A stretch of 18,988 nucleotides of DNA from JACPRB01 sp964468745 (GCA_964468745.1 CAYXVY010000250.1:1-18988), one strand, 5' to 3'; positions 7,958 through 16,078 are shown, counted from the stretch's first letter. Translations and numbers: made by a program. The notes: generated by a model not told the origin, from the sequence alone.

Positions 7958-10900
7958 ATGACCCGCGACGAAGCACTCAAGCTCCTGGGGCTGGCTCCGG
8001 AAGCGGACGGGCACGGCTTGGAAACCGCCTATCGCGCCCGTGCCGACGAGCTGGATCGGCGCATTGCCGATGCCCCGATGGAGGCTCTGAAGGAAAAGTA
8101 CAGGGCGGAGCGCGCTCAACTCGATCGCGCCCGCGAAGCTCTGACGGCCGTCCCCGGCGTCGCAGGGCTGCGCGCGTCGCAGGTGCGCGACCTGCCCGGC
8201 GCCCGGCCCATGTTTACACAGTCAGGGACACCGACGCCAAGCGCGCCCATGGTTGTCGCCGAAGGTCAGATTCTTGCGCAGCGATACGAGATCCGGCGCC
8301 AGCTCGGCGCGGGAGGCATGGGCGCGGTATTCGCGGCCTTCGATCGCACGCGCGGGGAAGAGATCGCCATCAAGGTCCTGCTGCCGGGCCTCGTCTCCAA
8401 CGAGGGGGCGCGCGACCGTTTTCTCACGGAGGGCAAGCTCTCCAGCAGCCTGAGCCATCCGAACATCGTGCGCGTCTTCGACGTGCAACAGGACGGACCG
8501 CTGCACTTCCTGACGATGGAGCTCCTCGAGGGCCGCACCCTGCGCGCCGAGATGGAGGCAAAGAAGCGCTTCGAGATCGCCGAGGTTGTCGGGCTCGGCC
8601 AGGCGCTTTGCGAGGCGCTGGCGTACGCGCACCATCACACGATCCACCGGGACGTGAAACCCGAAAACGTCTGGCTTGGCAAAGACGGCGCCATCAAGCT
8701 CATGGACTTCGGCATCGCCCGATTGATGAGCGCGAGCCAACTGACCGTGACCGGCATGTCGATGGGCACGGCGTATTACATGGCCCCCGAGCAGCTCAAG
8801 GGCGCGAAGGAAGTCGACGGCCGCGCGGACCAGTACTCCGTTGCGGTGGTGCTCTACGAGATGCTGACGGGCGACGTTCCGGCGGGCCGCGTGCGTGCGG
8901 CGCGTGAGAAGCGCTCCGACGTGCCGGTCGGTCTAAGTGCGGCACTCGATCACGCTCTGGAATCGAGTCCGGTGGATCGATTCCCGGACATGAAGGCGTT
9001 CGCGCAGGCGCTGGCTACGCGCGGGGTCTCGACGAAAACGATCCGATGGGTTTCGGTGATCGCGGCGGTGATCGCGGTGACGGCGACATCACCCTTCTGG
9101 TGGAAACCGCTCGTGGCCCACATGCGCACGCAACTGCGCGATGAAACGGCGACCCAAAAAGCGGAGAAGGCGCGCGAGGACGCCCGGCGTGAGTCGGACG
9201 CGTGGACGAAGTGGCAGAGGATGGCGCGCATGACGAGCGAACCTCAGGAGATCCGCCGGGCGCGTGAGGCGGTGCAGCGCGGTGAAGCGCTCCTCGCCGA
9301 TCACCAGGCGGCCGATGCGCAGAAGGCATTCGAAGAGGCGCGCCAGTTGTTCGTGGACGGGGTGGAGAAGGGCAAGGAACTTCTCACGGGGCTCACCGTC
9401 CTCAAGAAGGCGAGAGACGAGGCCACGGCCGCGGCGAAGGACTGGGAAAACATGTCCGCCGGCTTCAAGGTCGCCGAGACGCCCGAGGTCCCGAAGGCAC
9501 GCGATGCAGCAAAGGCGGCCGAGGAGTTCGCGGCCGCCGGCAAGGAGAAGGAAGCGGTCGCGTCGTTCGAGGAATCGCGCGACATGTTCCGCGCGGCATG
9601 CAGCGAGCGGGCCAAGGGACTCACGCATGAAGTCCTGCGCATGCAGGACAGCGTGGGGAAATTCTCCAGGCAGCTGGTCGAGATGCGCACCGCGCTGATT
9701 GCGCGGGTGCAGCATGAGGATCGCGAGTTAAAGGCCTGCAAGGACGACCTCGCCAAACTGGAGCGGGAATCGGAAGATCTTGATCGTTCGCTGGCGAACG
9801 AGCGCGATAACCTCGCTTCGGCGGAGTCGCGCAACCAGGACCGGATCCGCCAGCAAATCGGGAAACTCGAGAAGAACCAGAGCGACAACCGCAAGGATCG
9901 GACCCGTCGCCAGAAAGATCTCGCCGTCCTAGAGCCGCGTGCCGAACTGCTGCACACCTTCCAGGCCTTCTGCGACGTCGAGATCCACAAGAGCGACGAG
10001 CTGGACGCGCTCGAAAAGAAGGCGCGCATCGCGGCCGAGCGGATGCAGGCGCGCGACGTCTCAGAGGCCTGCGTTCTCTACGCCGACGTGGACCGCGGGC
10101 TCAAGCGCCTCCTCCTGAAGCACGGAATCGACGCGTGGATGACGTACGAGCCGGCCCGCCGGATCCTGGACGTCGCGCTGAACGAGTGGAAGCAGCTGGA
10201 GCCCTCCGACTGGAAGGGCAAGCTGCCGCAGCGCGACGCCGCGCAACAGACGTCGGCCGACGCCATGAAGCTGGCGGAAGACGGGCGCTACGCGGAGGCG
10301 CAGACCGCGTGCAGCGAGGCGACGAAGGTCTACCGCGCCTTGACGCGGGACTGGCAGGCGTTCGGCCCCACGCGGAAAGCGGCGCGCGACGCGCTCGATG
10401 CAATGGACCGGACGCTCGGCGCCAGCGTACGCGAACGGCTGCCGGACATCGAATCCACGTTCGCAACGGCCGAGGTGCAGGAGGCCCAGGGGCGCCTCGC
10501 CGACGCCCGGCGCGGATACGAGAAGGCGTCCGGGCAGCTGGCCGACCTGAAGGCGGAAGCGGCTGCGGCGCGCTCGCCCGATTCTACCGGCCGCACGCCG
10601 CTGCATCGCGCCGCGGAGCGGGGCGACGTGGCGGCGATCGCGCGCCAGCTCATCGTCGGCGCGGAGATCGGTCGCGCCGACTCCTCCGGCCATACGCCGC
10701 TGCACGCGGCGTGCCGGTCCGGATCCATCGACGCATGCCGCGCCTTGATCGAAAAAGGCGCTTCGGTGAATGCGCGCGCGGGTCAGGGGCCGCGGCCTCT
10801 ACACGTCGCCACGGCAGGAGAGCGCCTCGAGATCGTCGATCTCCTTCTCGCGAAGAACGCCGAGATCGACGGGCGCGGCGGAGCCGACGAGCTGACGCCG

Positions 10901-12850
10901 CTTCATCACGCGATCGTCTCGGGAAAGGACGCCGCCGCGAAGCACCTGGTCGAGAAGGGGAGCGACGTCGAAGCGGTGACGCAGAGCGGACTCGGTGCTC
11001 TGCACCTTGCCGCGCAGCACGCCCGACCCGCCATCGTGGCGCTCCTGCTGGAGAAGAAGGCGGCACCCGAAGGCAAGTCGCCCAAGACGCTCACACCGCT
11101 CGTGTGCGCAGCCAGGTGCGGCTGCCTCGAGGCAATGGAGTCGCTGGTCAAAGCCGGCGCCGACGTGAACTGGTCGACGGCGGCCGGGACCGCGCTTGAC
11201 GCGGCCGCGGGCGCCGGAAAGTTCGACGCCGTGACGTGGTTGCTGGAGCGCTCCGCCGGGCCGCGGGCCGCCGACGGGCAGGGGCGCACGCCGCTGCATC
11301 TCGCTGCGGAAGCCGGCTTCGACAAGATTGCGGTGCGGCTCGTCGAGCGCGGCGCGGACGTGGATGCGAAGGACAAGTCGGGCCGAACGCCGTTGCACCT
11401 CGCGGTCGAGGCGGTCGCGAAGGGGCATACCGCGGATACAGTGCGGGCCCTGCTCGGGGCGAATGCGAGCGTCAATGCGTCCGACGCGTCTGGAACGAAT
11501 GCGCTTCATCTCGCGTGTCGCAGCGGCCTTGTCGCCGTCGTCAAGCTGCTCGTCGAACGCAGCGCAGACGTGAGATCAGGGAATCCCCTCTATCTTGCGG
11601 CAGCAGGGGGCCACGGTGCCATCGTTCGGTTGCTGCTGGACCGCGATGCGCCTCCGGACGCGGCGGTCGGGGAAGCCTGGACGCCGCTTCACGCCGGCGC
11701 CGCCGGCGGATTTGCGGACGTCGTGCGGGCGCTGGTCGGCAAGCGCGCCGCGATCGATGCGAAGACGTCGAAGAGCGAGACGCCGTTGCTCCTGGCGGTG
11801 TCGCGGGGTCACACGGATGTGGCGCGCGTTCTCGTCGAGGCGAAGGCGGATGTCGATGCTGCGGACGCCTCGGGTCGCTCGGCCGCTGGCGCTGCGGCCA
11901 AGGACCCGGAGAAATGGGGATGGCTGATGCGCGCGAGCCGGTCGCACGCCAACGTCATCCGCCTCTATCGGGGCGTTTCGGTCGCCGAGCTGACTGGCCA
12001 CGATCGCTGGGTTTACGGCGTCGCATTTCAGCCGGACGGGAACGCGGTCGTGTCCGGATCCATGGAGACGGAATCGTCGCTCAAGCTGTGGGACTTCCGC
12101 ACCCAGACCGAGAGTGGCTCACGCCAGCTTTCGGAGCGGCCGCGCGCCGTCGCATTCAGCCCCGACGGGAAAACGGTCGCCGTCGCCACGAGCGAAGGAG
12201 TCCGGCTCTGGAGGCCGGGGCAAAAAAGCTACGACAACGTGATGTCGGGACACGACACCCTCTGGGTGGCGTACGACCCGTCCGGGAAAATGCTGGCCTT
12301 CGATGATGCCGACGGCAGTCTGCACGTCGTCGACGGTGCGGGCAGAGCCGTCAAGAAGATCGCGCGCGGCGGCGGCGCGATGACCGCGGGTGCCTTCAGT
12401 GCGGACGGCAAGAGGCTGGCCGTCGGGCTGCGCGAGGGGGAGATTGCGGTCTACGACACGGCGACGTGGTCGCAATTGCGGTCGGCGTCCGCGCACGGAT
12501 CCGCCGTGCGGTCGCTCAGTTTCAGTCGCGACGGCCGCTACCTGCTTTCGGGCAGTGCTACGGAGGAGCTCGCGCTCTGGGAAGCGGACTCCGGAGATCG
12601 AGTCTTCGCGTGGGCTGGGAAGGGCGGGCACGCCCTCTTCAGTCAGGACGGCACGGCGTTCGCAGCCGGAACGCGTAACGGCCGGATCACGATCTGGGAA
12701 ACGGGGACGAAAAGCGTGCTCAAGGAGTTCAACGCGTGGGACGGGCTTGCGAAGCGCGGCGCCGTCTATTGTCTCTCGTTCTCCGCCGACGGAAAATTTC
12801 TCGCCTCGGGGCACGATGACGGCATTGTCCGCATCTGGGGGTCGGAGTAA
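7958..12850 (+). CDS. Giant receptor Ser/Thr kinase with ankyrin and WD40 ectodomain
   Basis: A 1630-residue Hanks-type kinase that should phosphorylate Ser/Thr in the cytoplasm. Residues 1-66 are a J-like helical domain without HPD. The kinase (108-355) is complete: glycine loop GAGGMGAV 117-124, Lys139, Glu158, HRD 230-232, Lys234, Asn237, DFG 250-252, APE 276-278. One membrane helix (about 364-381) follows. Beyond it lie Trp-containing helical modules (411-560), a long coiled coil (about 580-660), more such modules to 870, 13 ankyrin repeats plus a degenerate one (878-1327), and seven WD40 blades ending at the C-terminus (about 1339-1630). If the helix is real, everything after 381 is outside the cytoplasm. 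ATG 7958 is chosen because the J-like domain starts there; no Shine-Dalgarno. The gene ends one base from the convergent lipoprotein gene. It is probably a sensor of an envelope ligand or partner. Confidence 0.93.
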   Translation: MTRDEALKLLGLAPEADGHGLETAYRARADELDRRIADAPMEALKEKYRAERAQLDRAREALTAVPGVAGLRASQVRDLPGARPMFTQSGTPTPSAPMVVAEGQILAQRYEIRRQLGAGGMGAVFAAFDRTRGEEIAIKVLLPGLVSNEGARDRFLTEGKLSSSLSHPNIVRVFDVQQDGPLHFLTMELLEGRTLRAEMEAKKRFEIAEVVGLGQALCEALAYAHHHTIHRDVKPENVWLGKDGAIKLMDFGIARLMSASQLTVTGMSMGTAYYMAPEQLKGAKEVDGRADQYSVAVVLYEMLTGDVPAGRVRAAREKRSDVPVGLSAALDHALESSPVDRFPDMKAFAQALATRGVSTKTIRWVSVIAAVIAVTATSPFWWKPLVAHMRTQLRDETATQKAEKAREDARRESDAWTKWQRMARMTSEPQEIRRAREAVQRGEALLADHQAADAQKAFEEARQLFVDGVEKGKELLTGLTVLKKARDEATAAAKDWENMSAGFKVAETPEVPKARDAAKAAEEFAAAGKEKEAVASFEESRDMFRAACSERAKGLTHEVLRMQDSVGKFSRQLVEMRTALIARVQHEDRELKACKDDLAKLERESEDLDRSLANERDNLASAESRNQDRIRQQIGKLEKNQSDNRKDRTRRQKDLAVLEPRAELLHTFQAFCDVEIHKSDELDALEKKARIAAERMQARDVSEACVLYADVDRGLKRLLLKHGIDAWMTYEPARRILDVALNEWKQLEPSDWKGKLPQRDAAQQTSADAMKLAEDGRYAEAQTACSEATKVYRALTRDWQAFGPTRKAARDALDAMDRTLGASVRERLPDIESTFATAEVQEAQGRLADARRGYEKASGQLADLKAEAAAARSPDSTGRTPLHRAAERGDVAAIARQLIVGAEIGRADSSGHTPLHAACRSGSIDACRALIEKGASVNARAGQGPRPLHVATAGERLEIVDLLLAKNAEIDGRGGADELTPLHHAIVSGKDAAAKHLVEKGSDVEAVTQSGLGALHLAAQHARPAIVALLLEKKAAPEGKSPKTLTPLVCAARCGCLEAMESLVKAGADVNWSTAAGTALDAAAGAGKFDAVTWLLERSAGPRAADGQGRTPLHLAAEAGFDKIAVRLVERGADVDAKDKSGRTPLHLAVEAVAKGHTADTVRALLGANASVNASDASGTNALHLACRSGLVAVVKLLVERSADVRSGNPLYLAAAGGHGAIVRLLLDRDAPPDAAVGEAWTPLHAGAAGGFADVVRALVGKRAAIDAKTSKSETPLLLAVSRGHTDVARVLVEAKADVDAADASGRSAAGAAAKDPEKWGWLMRASRSHANVIRLYRGVSVAELTGHDRWVYGVAFQPDGNAVVSGSMETESSLKLWDFRTQTESGSRQLSERPRAVAFSPDGKTVAVATSEGVRLWRPGQKSYDNVMSGHDTLWVAYDPSGKMLAFDDADGSLHVVDGAGRAVKKIARGGGAMTAGAFSADGKRLAVGLREGEIAVYDTATWSQLRSASAHGSAVRSLSFSRDGRYLLSGSATEELALWEADSGDRVFAWAGKGGHALFSQDGTAFAAGTRNGRITIWETGTKSVLKEFNAWDGLAKRGAVYCLSFSADGKFLASGHDDGIVRIWGSE
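9188..10567 (+). repeat. Coding region of Trp-rich helical modules and coiled coil
   Basis: Residues 411-870 of the kinase. The clearest module starts AWTKW (415-419), continues with an Arg/Ala/Glu helix (431-445) and a second helix AQKAFEEARQLF (454-465). A second starts at DWENM (495-499) with EAVASFEESRDMF (532-544). Later partial copies are around 668-728, 741-799 and 800-865. A Lys/Glu/Arg/Asp coiled coil (about 580-660) is inserted. The same module occurs four times in the lipoprotein encoded at 13977-15785. Confidence 0.7.
10580..11872 (+). repeat. Ankyrin-repeat coding region (13 repeats)
   Basis: Residues 875-1305 of the kinase hold 13 units of about 33 residues, with starts such as GRTPLHRAA, GHTPLHAAC, ELTPLHHAI, GRTPLHLAA and AWTPLHAGA. 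Spacing is regular except for a 4-residue insertion in unit 9 and slightly shortened units 7, 10 and 11. A degenerate fourteenth unit leads to the WD40 part. The units have diverged at DNA level, so this is an old array, not a recent expansion. Confidence 0.93.
11972..12847 (+). repeat. WD40 beta-propeller coding region (7 blades)
   Basis: Residues 1339-1630 hold seven blades with the typical strands, for example VAFQPDG, VAFSPDG, VAYDPSG, GAFSADG, LSFSRDG, LFSQDG and LSFSADG, and blade ends such as LKLWDF, VRLWRP, LALWEA, ITIWET and VRIWGSE. Seven blades make a closed propeller, probably a ligand or protein docking surface. The protein ends with the last blade. Confidence 0.9.
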
Positions 12851-12851
12851 C

Positions 12852-13967
12852 CTACCGCTTCATCGTCCCGAAGGTCAGGCTGATCTCGCCTCCGGAGGGA
12901 ACGGACTCCCGAACGCCCCACACGATCACCGTACGCCCGCCGTCCTTGAAGACTTCGAAGATCGCGCGATCCTCCGCCGACGTCGACCTCTTCATGACCT
13001 CGTTCAGCCAGCTGGGGTCCAGCTCGAGTCCCGCCGGCAGCACGTCGATCATCTTGACGCCGGTCACCGCCTGCTTTGAGATGTTCTTCAACTGAAGTGT
13101 GTACGCGACGACGCGCCCGCTTTCGGCCCCGGCGGCGCTAAGCATGCCGTCGAAGGACCGGTCGGCCGCCTCGGTCTTGGCGGCCTTCACGACCGATACC
13201 TGCTGGCCGAGGACGAAACTCTCCTCCACCTGGAGAATATCGACGTTGCGCGTGCGCAGTCCCTGCACGTCCACCTTGTTGCGCTGGAACATCTCGAGGA
13301 CGTCTTTCGCCCAGATGACCAGCCGCCCGCGCGCAAGTTGGTCGATGGCCATGGGGTCTGAACCGGATTTTACGGTCTCACCCGTGCTGTCGACATCGGT
13401 GCCCGTCGAATCCGTTTTCGTCCGGGCTGTGCCCGATTTTGAATCCTGATCCGAGCGCGACTCGTCGCTGGTCGTCTTCGCCGTGCGGCTGTCGCTCTCC
13501 TGGCCGGACTTCGTCGAGTCGCTGCGCGTCTTTGCCGTGCTCTGGTCCGTTTCTAGACCGGAGCTCTTTGTGTCGCTGCTGCTTTTAGCGCTGCCCTGAT
13601 CGGTGTGCTGACCCGCGCTCGTCGAGTCGCTGCGTGAGCCGGCCGAGCCGGACCGACCCGACGTATCCACGCCCTCGTGCGAGCTCTTGGTTCCGACGCT
13701 TCCCGACTTGGCGCTGCTTTCAATGCGCACACCGCCGCTCCCGGAACTGGCGCTCGTTGTCTGCGCGTGCGTGAGGATCTCTTCGATGCCGGTCTGGTAG
13801 GCGACGAGGATCCAATTCTGCAGTCCGTCCGCAACGCACGCATCGGAGTACGTGAGCATTTCCGATGACGGACCGGCAGGGCGGCGCGTCTCGTCTCCGC
13901 CCGTCCGCTGTCCCGGCGGCGCGCAGCCCGCCGCGATGAGGATCGCCAGCGCCAGGATTTTCTTCAT
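12852..13967 (-). CDS. Lipoprotein with 18-residue tandem repeats and DUF11-like domain
   Basis: A 371-residue predicted lipoprotein: MKKILALAILIAAGC gives lipidated Cys15. Residues 35-70 form a short conserved-looking segment (DACVADGLQNWILVAYQTGIEE split by one Cys at 44). A hydrophilic Ser/Thr/Asp/Lys/Gly linker covers about 71-205, including four 18-residue repeats. Residues 206-283 are mixed alpha/beta. The C-terminus (about 284-370) has VVAYTLQLKNISKQAVTG and IDVLPAGLELDP, the pattern of DUF11/OmcB-type beta domains of bacterial surface proteins. ATG 13967 has AGGAG 6 bases upstream, overlapping the stop of the upstream gene, so it is coupled to that lipoprotein. Likely role: a surface-exposed or wall-spanning lipoprotein with a flexible stalk. 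The stop is one base from the kinase stop. Confidence 0.88.
   Translation of the reverse strand: MKKILALAILIAAGCAPPGQRTGGDETRRPAGPSSEMLTYSDACVADGLQNWILVAYQTGIEEILTHAQTTSASSGSGGVRIESSAKSGSVGTKSSHEGVDTSGRSGSAGSRSDSTSAGQHTDQGSAKSSSDTKSSGLETDQSTAKTRSDSTKSGQESDSRTAKTTSDESRSDQDSKSGTARTKTDSTGTDVDSTGETVKSGSDPMAIDQLARGRLVIWAKDVLEMFQRNKVDVQGLRTRNVDILQVEESFVLGQQVSVVKAAKTEAADRSFDGMLSAAGAESGRVVAYTLQLKNISKQAVTGVKMIDVLPAGLELDPSWLNEVMKRSTSAEDRAIFEVFKDGGRTVIVWGVRESVPSGGEISLTFGTMKR
13398..13613 (-). repeat. Tandem 54-bp (18-residue) coding repeat
   Basis: Four consecutive units cover residues 119-190: they begin GQHTDQGSAK, GLETDQSTAK, GQESDSRTAK and DQDSKSGTAR, each with a Ser/Thr-Lys block in the second half. 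Looser copies extend the array to about 13353 and 13724. It encodes a flexible, hydrophilic stalk. Copy number may vary between strains. Confidence 0.85.
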
Positions 13968-13973
13968 TCGATG

Positions 13974-13978
13974 CTCCT
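13974..13978 (-). promoter_or_regulatory. Ribosome site overlapping an upstream stop
   Basis: On the minus strand AGGAG overlaps the TAG stop of the 602-residue lipoprotein gene and sits 6 bases before ATG 13967. This is a typical translational-coupling arrangement and fixes the start of the second lipoprotein. Confidence 0.8.
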
Positions 13979-15785
13979 ATTCAGGCGGACGGTTTCCGAT
14001 GGCCAGCTCGAGCACGGGCTTGTCGTCGAGCCGGTACGTGATGATGGACGGCTTCCCGCCCGCAGCCTGCCGGAGGACACGCTGCGTGATGTTCCTGAGC
14101 ACGACCTTGCTGATCCGCGTGAACTCGGTGACGTCCAGCACACGGAAGCTCAGATAATACTTCTGCTTGTTGAATTCGAGTGTGCCGTTGTAGGACCGGT
14201 TGTCGGTGCGATGCGAGAGCTCGGCGTCGCACGGGGTCGGGCGGGGGTTGCTGCGGTCCACGCTGACGTCGGCGGTTTTGTAGCCGCCGCTCCTCGCCTT
14301 GTCGCGGGCGGTCTTGAATTCCCGGTCGAATACGAGACCCGTATTGCGATAGAGGTCGCCGGCCTCACGGAAATCTCCGGCCGCCGCGCGCTTACCCGCC
14401 TCCTCCATGTCCCCCTTCGCCTTGCGGATCTGCTCCGTCTCGGCGGGTTTCTGACGCTTCTCCCAGTCCATCCAGTCGGACATCTGCGCCTCGGCCTGCT
14501 TCTGCCAGGTCACCGCCGTCCGTTCTTCCTGGGTCTTGCCCTTGGCCTCTTCGAGTCCGCGTCGATAGCGCTCACGGGCCATCTCGTAGGCCTGCACCGC
14601 CGGCTTTTCCTTTTTTTCGTCGGCGTACTTGTCCGCCTTCTCGAGTTCTGCCGGCGCCTTGCTGATGTCGAGAGGGTCCTTTTTTAGCGGCTTCCCCTCG
14701 CGCCACTTCGTCCACGCATCCTTGTATGCGGCCGCCTCGGCCTTCGCCTGGTCAACCGTCTTGGCCCGGGGCGTCTTGCCCGATTCCTTGAGCGCCCCGA
14801 GATACAACTCCGACGCCTTGTTGAAGGCCTCGGTCGCCGGGGCCATCTTTCCATCGAACTCCGACTTCTCCCCCTTCGAGAACTCGTCGGTGGCCTTGTC
14901 GACAGCGTCGGGGATTTTAGGATCGGGATTGTGGCTCCACCACAGATTCCACGACTCCTGCGCGTCGGTGGCGCCTTCGCGGGCGCGATTCAACCGGTTC
15001 TTTTCGGCGTTTTCCGTCTGCGCATTCTTGAGCTGCTCGCCGTAGATCTTGCGCGCTTCCTCGTAGGCGTCAGCCGCGTCTTCAACGCGCGTATCCTTGA
15101 GGTCGTTCGCGCGTTTGAGCGAGTCTTCGGCTTTCCGGATCTTCTCTTTCATGCCGTCCGGGACCGAGTATTCCGCAAGCTTGGTCCAGCGGCTCCACTC
15201 CTTTTCCTGCTCCGTGGCCAGCTCGCGCTCGCGGTCGACCTCGATTTCGATTCCCGGGATCGTAAGTTTGATCGTGTCCTTGGCGATCTCACCTCGATTG
15301 CCGAGCCGGATTTCGGCCACCGATTCCTTGAGTACGTCGAACCGGACCCGGAACGGCTCGCCACGATCGACTTCGCTTTTCAACTGCTCAGTCGTGATCT
15401 GGTCCACGGTGATCAAGCCCATCTTGGTTCCGGCGTTTGTCCGGAGCACTTGGATCTCGCCGTTGTAGACCTGCTTGTCGATCTTCACGCTCAGCGAATA
15501 TTGCCGGTCGCGGCGCCAGGTCAGCGAGACCTGCGCGGGCATCTTGTAGTCGCGGCCGTCGATGGTGTAGGTCGCGCCCTCCGGCTGTGTGAACACGAAC
15601 TTGACGGAGTCGCCGTGCTGCCGGACGCGGTCGTCATAGTCGCGTTCCGCGTTCGCAGCCTCGATTTGCGCCGCAGACGGCACATGCGCCACGCCGGGCT
15701 GCATCATTTCCGCGCAGGCGAGCAGGACCGCCGCCCACGCCAGCATGCCAAAGCGAGCCATCCGTCCCCAGTTCGGTTGACGCAT
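13977..15785 (-). CDS. Lipoprotein with PEGA-like domain and four WxxW helical modules
   Basis: A 602-residue predicted lipoprotein: Arg-containing n-region, hydrophobic core, lipobox LLAC with Cys24. Residues about 62-113 look PEGA-like (FTQPEGATYTIDG, then MPAQVSLTW). Residues 143-185 are beta-rich. Then come four modules of about 80 residues, each opening with WxxW (W197/W200, W279/W282, W358/W361, W438/W441; spacing 82, 79, 80) and holding two Ala/Lys/Glu helices, the second ending in A..AYEEA..IY-like pattern. The C-terminal domain (about 500-602) is beta-rich (YNGTLEFNKQKYYLSFRVL). No enzyme motif is seen. ATG 15785 has GGGGAGGA 8 bases upstream. It leads an operon with the DUF11-like lipoprotein. 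The WxxW modules match those just outside the membrane helix of the adjacent giant kinase, so a partner role is plausible. Confidence 0.88.
   Translation of the reverse strand: MRQPNWGRMARFGMLAWAAVLLACAEMMQPGVAHVPSAAQIEAANAERDYDDRVRQHGDSVKFVFTQPEGATYTIDGRDYKMPAQVSLTWRRDRQYSLSVKIDKQVYNGEIQVLRTNAGTKMGLITVDQITTEQLKSEVDRGEPFRVRFDVLKESVAEIRLGNRGEIAKDTIKLTIPGIEIEVDRERELATEQEKEWSRWTKLAEYSVPDGMKEKIRKAEDSLKRANDLKDTRVEDAADAYEEARKIYGEQLKNAQTENAEKNRLNRAREGATDAQESWNLWWSHNPDPKIPDAVDKATDEFSKGEKSEFDGKMAPATEAFNKASELYLGALKESGKTPRAKTVDQAKAEAAAYKDAWTKWREGKPLKKDPLDISKAPAELEKADKYADEKKEKPAVQAYEMARERYRRGLEEAKGKTQEERTAVTWQKQAEAQMSDWMDWEKRQKPAETEQIRKAKGDMEEAGKRAAAGDFREAGDLYRNTGLVFDREFKTARDKARSGGYKTADVSVDRSNPRPTPCDAELSHRTDNRSYNGTLEFNKQKYYLSFRVLDVTEFTRISKVVLRNITQRVLRQAAGGKPSIITYRLDDKPVLELAIGNRPPE
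14286..15197 (-). repeat. Four ~80-residue WxxW modules
   Basis: Residues 197-500 of the lipoprotein. Module starts read WSRWTKLAE, WNLWWSHNP, WTKWREGKP and WMDWEKRQK. Each continues with a Lys/Ala/Glu helix and a second helix (DAYEEARKIY, EAFNKASELY, QAYEMARERY, AGDLYRNTGLVF). The modules are too diverged to be simple DNA repeats. Confidence 0.85.
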
Positions 15786-15793
15786 GAGTTCCG

Positions 15794-15801
15794 TCCTCCC
15801 C
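15794..15801 (-). promoter_or_regulatory. Ribosome binding site of the WxxW lipoprotein
   Basis: Minus-strand GGGGAGGA, 8 bases before ATG 15785. It supports this start; the signal peptide and lipobox follow at the correct distance. Confidence 0.75.
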
Positions 15802-15927
15802 TTAAGATTGCTGATCGAAATGACAAGTCCGGAGTGAAATCACCGAAGGGTGAACCCGAACGGAGTGCCGCACGTGCAACGGCCCCAACCAACCCCCCAG
15901 CGTGCGCATCCCTTAGATTCGGAAGGG

Positions 15928-15955
15928 AGTATACCCCTGATCATCGAGGCGTCAA
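15928..15955 (-). promoter_or_regulatory. Sigma70-type promoter of the lipoprotein operon
   Basis: On the minus strand TTGACG (15950-15955), a 16-base spacer and TATACT (15928-15933). Predicted start near 15921 leaves a leader of about 135 bases, GC-rich and holding a small hairpin (TCACC/GGTGA at 15840-15853). This is the best promoter match in the intergenic region 15786-16078, which holds no gene I can support. Confidence 0.6.
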
Positions 15956-16059
15956 CGGGAGCGCCGGCAAATATAAGGGCCGAGGTCGTTTTCACGGGAA
16001 TGCCGCGATCGCGCCGTCATTCTCGAAGCGCGACTCTACCCGCTGACGTCGGAGGAACA

Positions 16060-16065
16060 TACACT
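16060..16065 (+). promoter_or_regulatory. Candidate -10 element (TACACT) of the dynamin-like/Hsp70 operon
   Basis: TACACT ends 13 bases before ATG 16079, implying a leader of about 7 bases. A possible AGGA (16073-16076) is too close to the ATG to be a normal ribosome site; GGAGG at 16051-16055 is too far. No good -35 is seen. Confidence 0.35.
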
Positions 16066-16078
16066 GTCGGGCAGGATC

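Noticed and set aside
13353..13724. CRISPR-like periodic DNA
   Set aside because: The 54-bp period is an in-frame 18-codon protein repeat with diverged units and no separate spacers.
13353..13724. Ser/Thr-rich stalk as substrate of the neighbouring kinase
   Set aside because: The kinase domain is predicted cytoplasmic and the stalk outside the membrane, so direct phosphorylation is unlikely.
15840..15853. TCACC/GGTGA hairpin as intrinsic terminator
   Set aside because: The stem is only 5 bp, has no T-tract and lies inside a 5' leader.
14931..16046. Plus-strand open frame running into the 15786-16078 intergenic region
   Set aside because: Mostly antisense to the WxxW lipoprotein; the intergenic end has no coding character or ribosome site.
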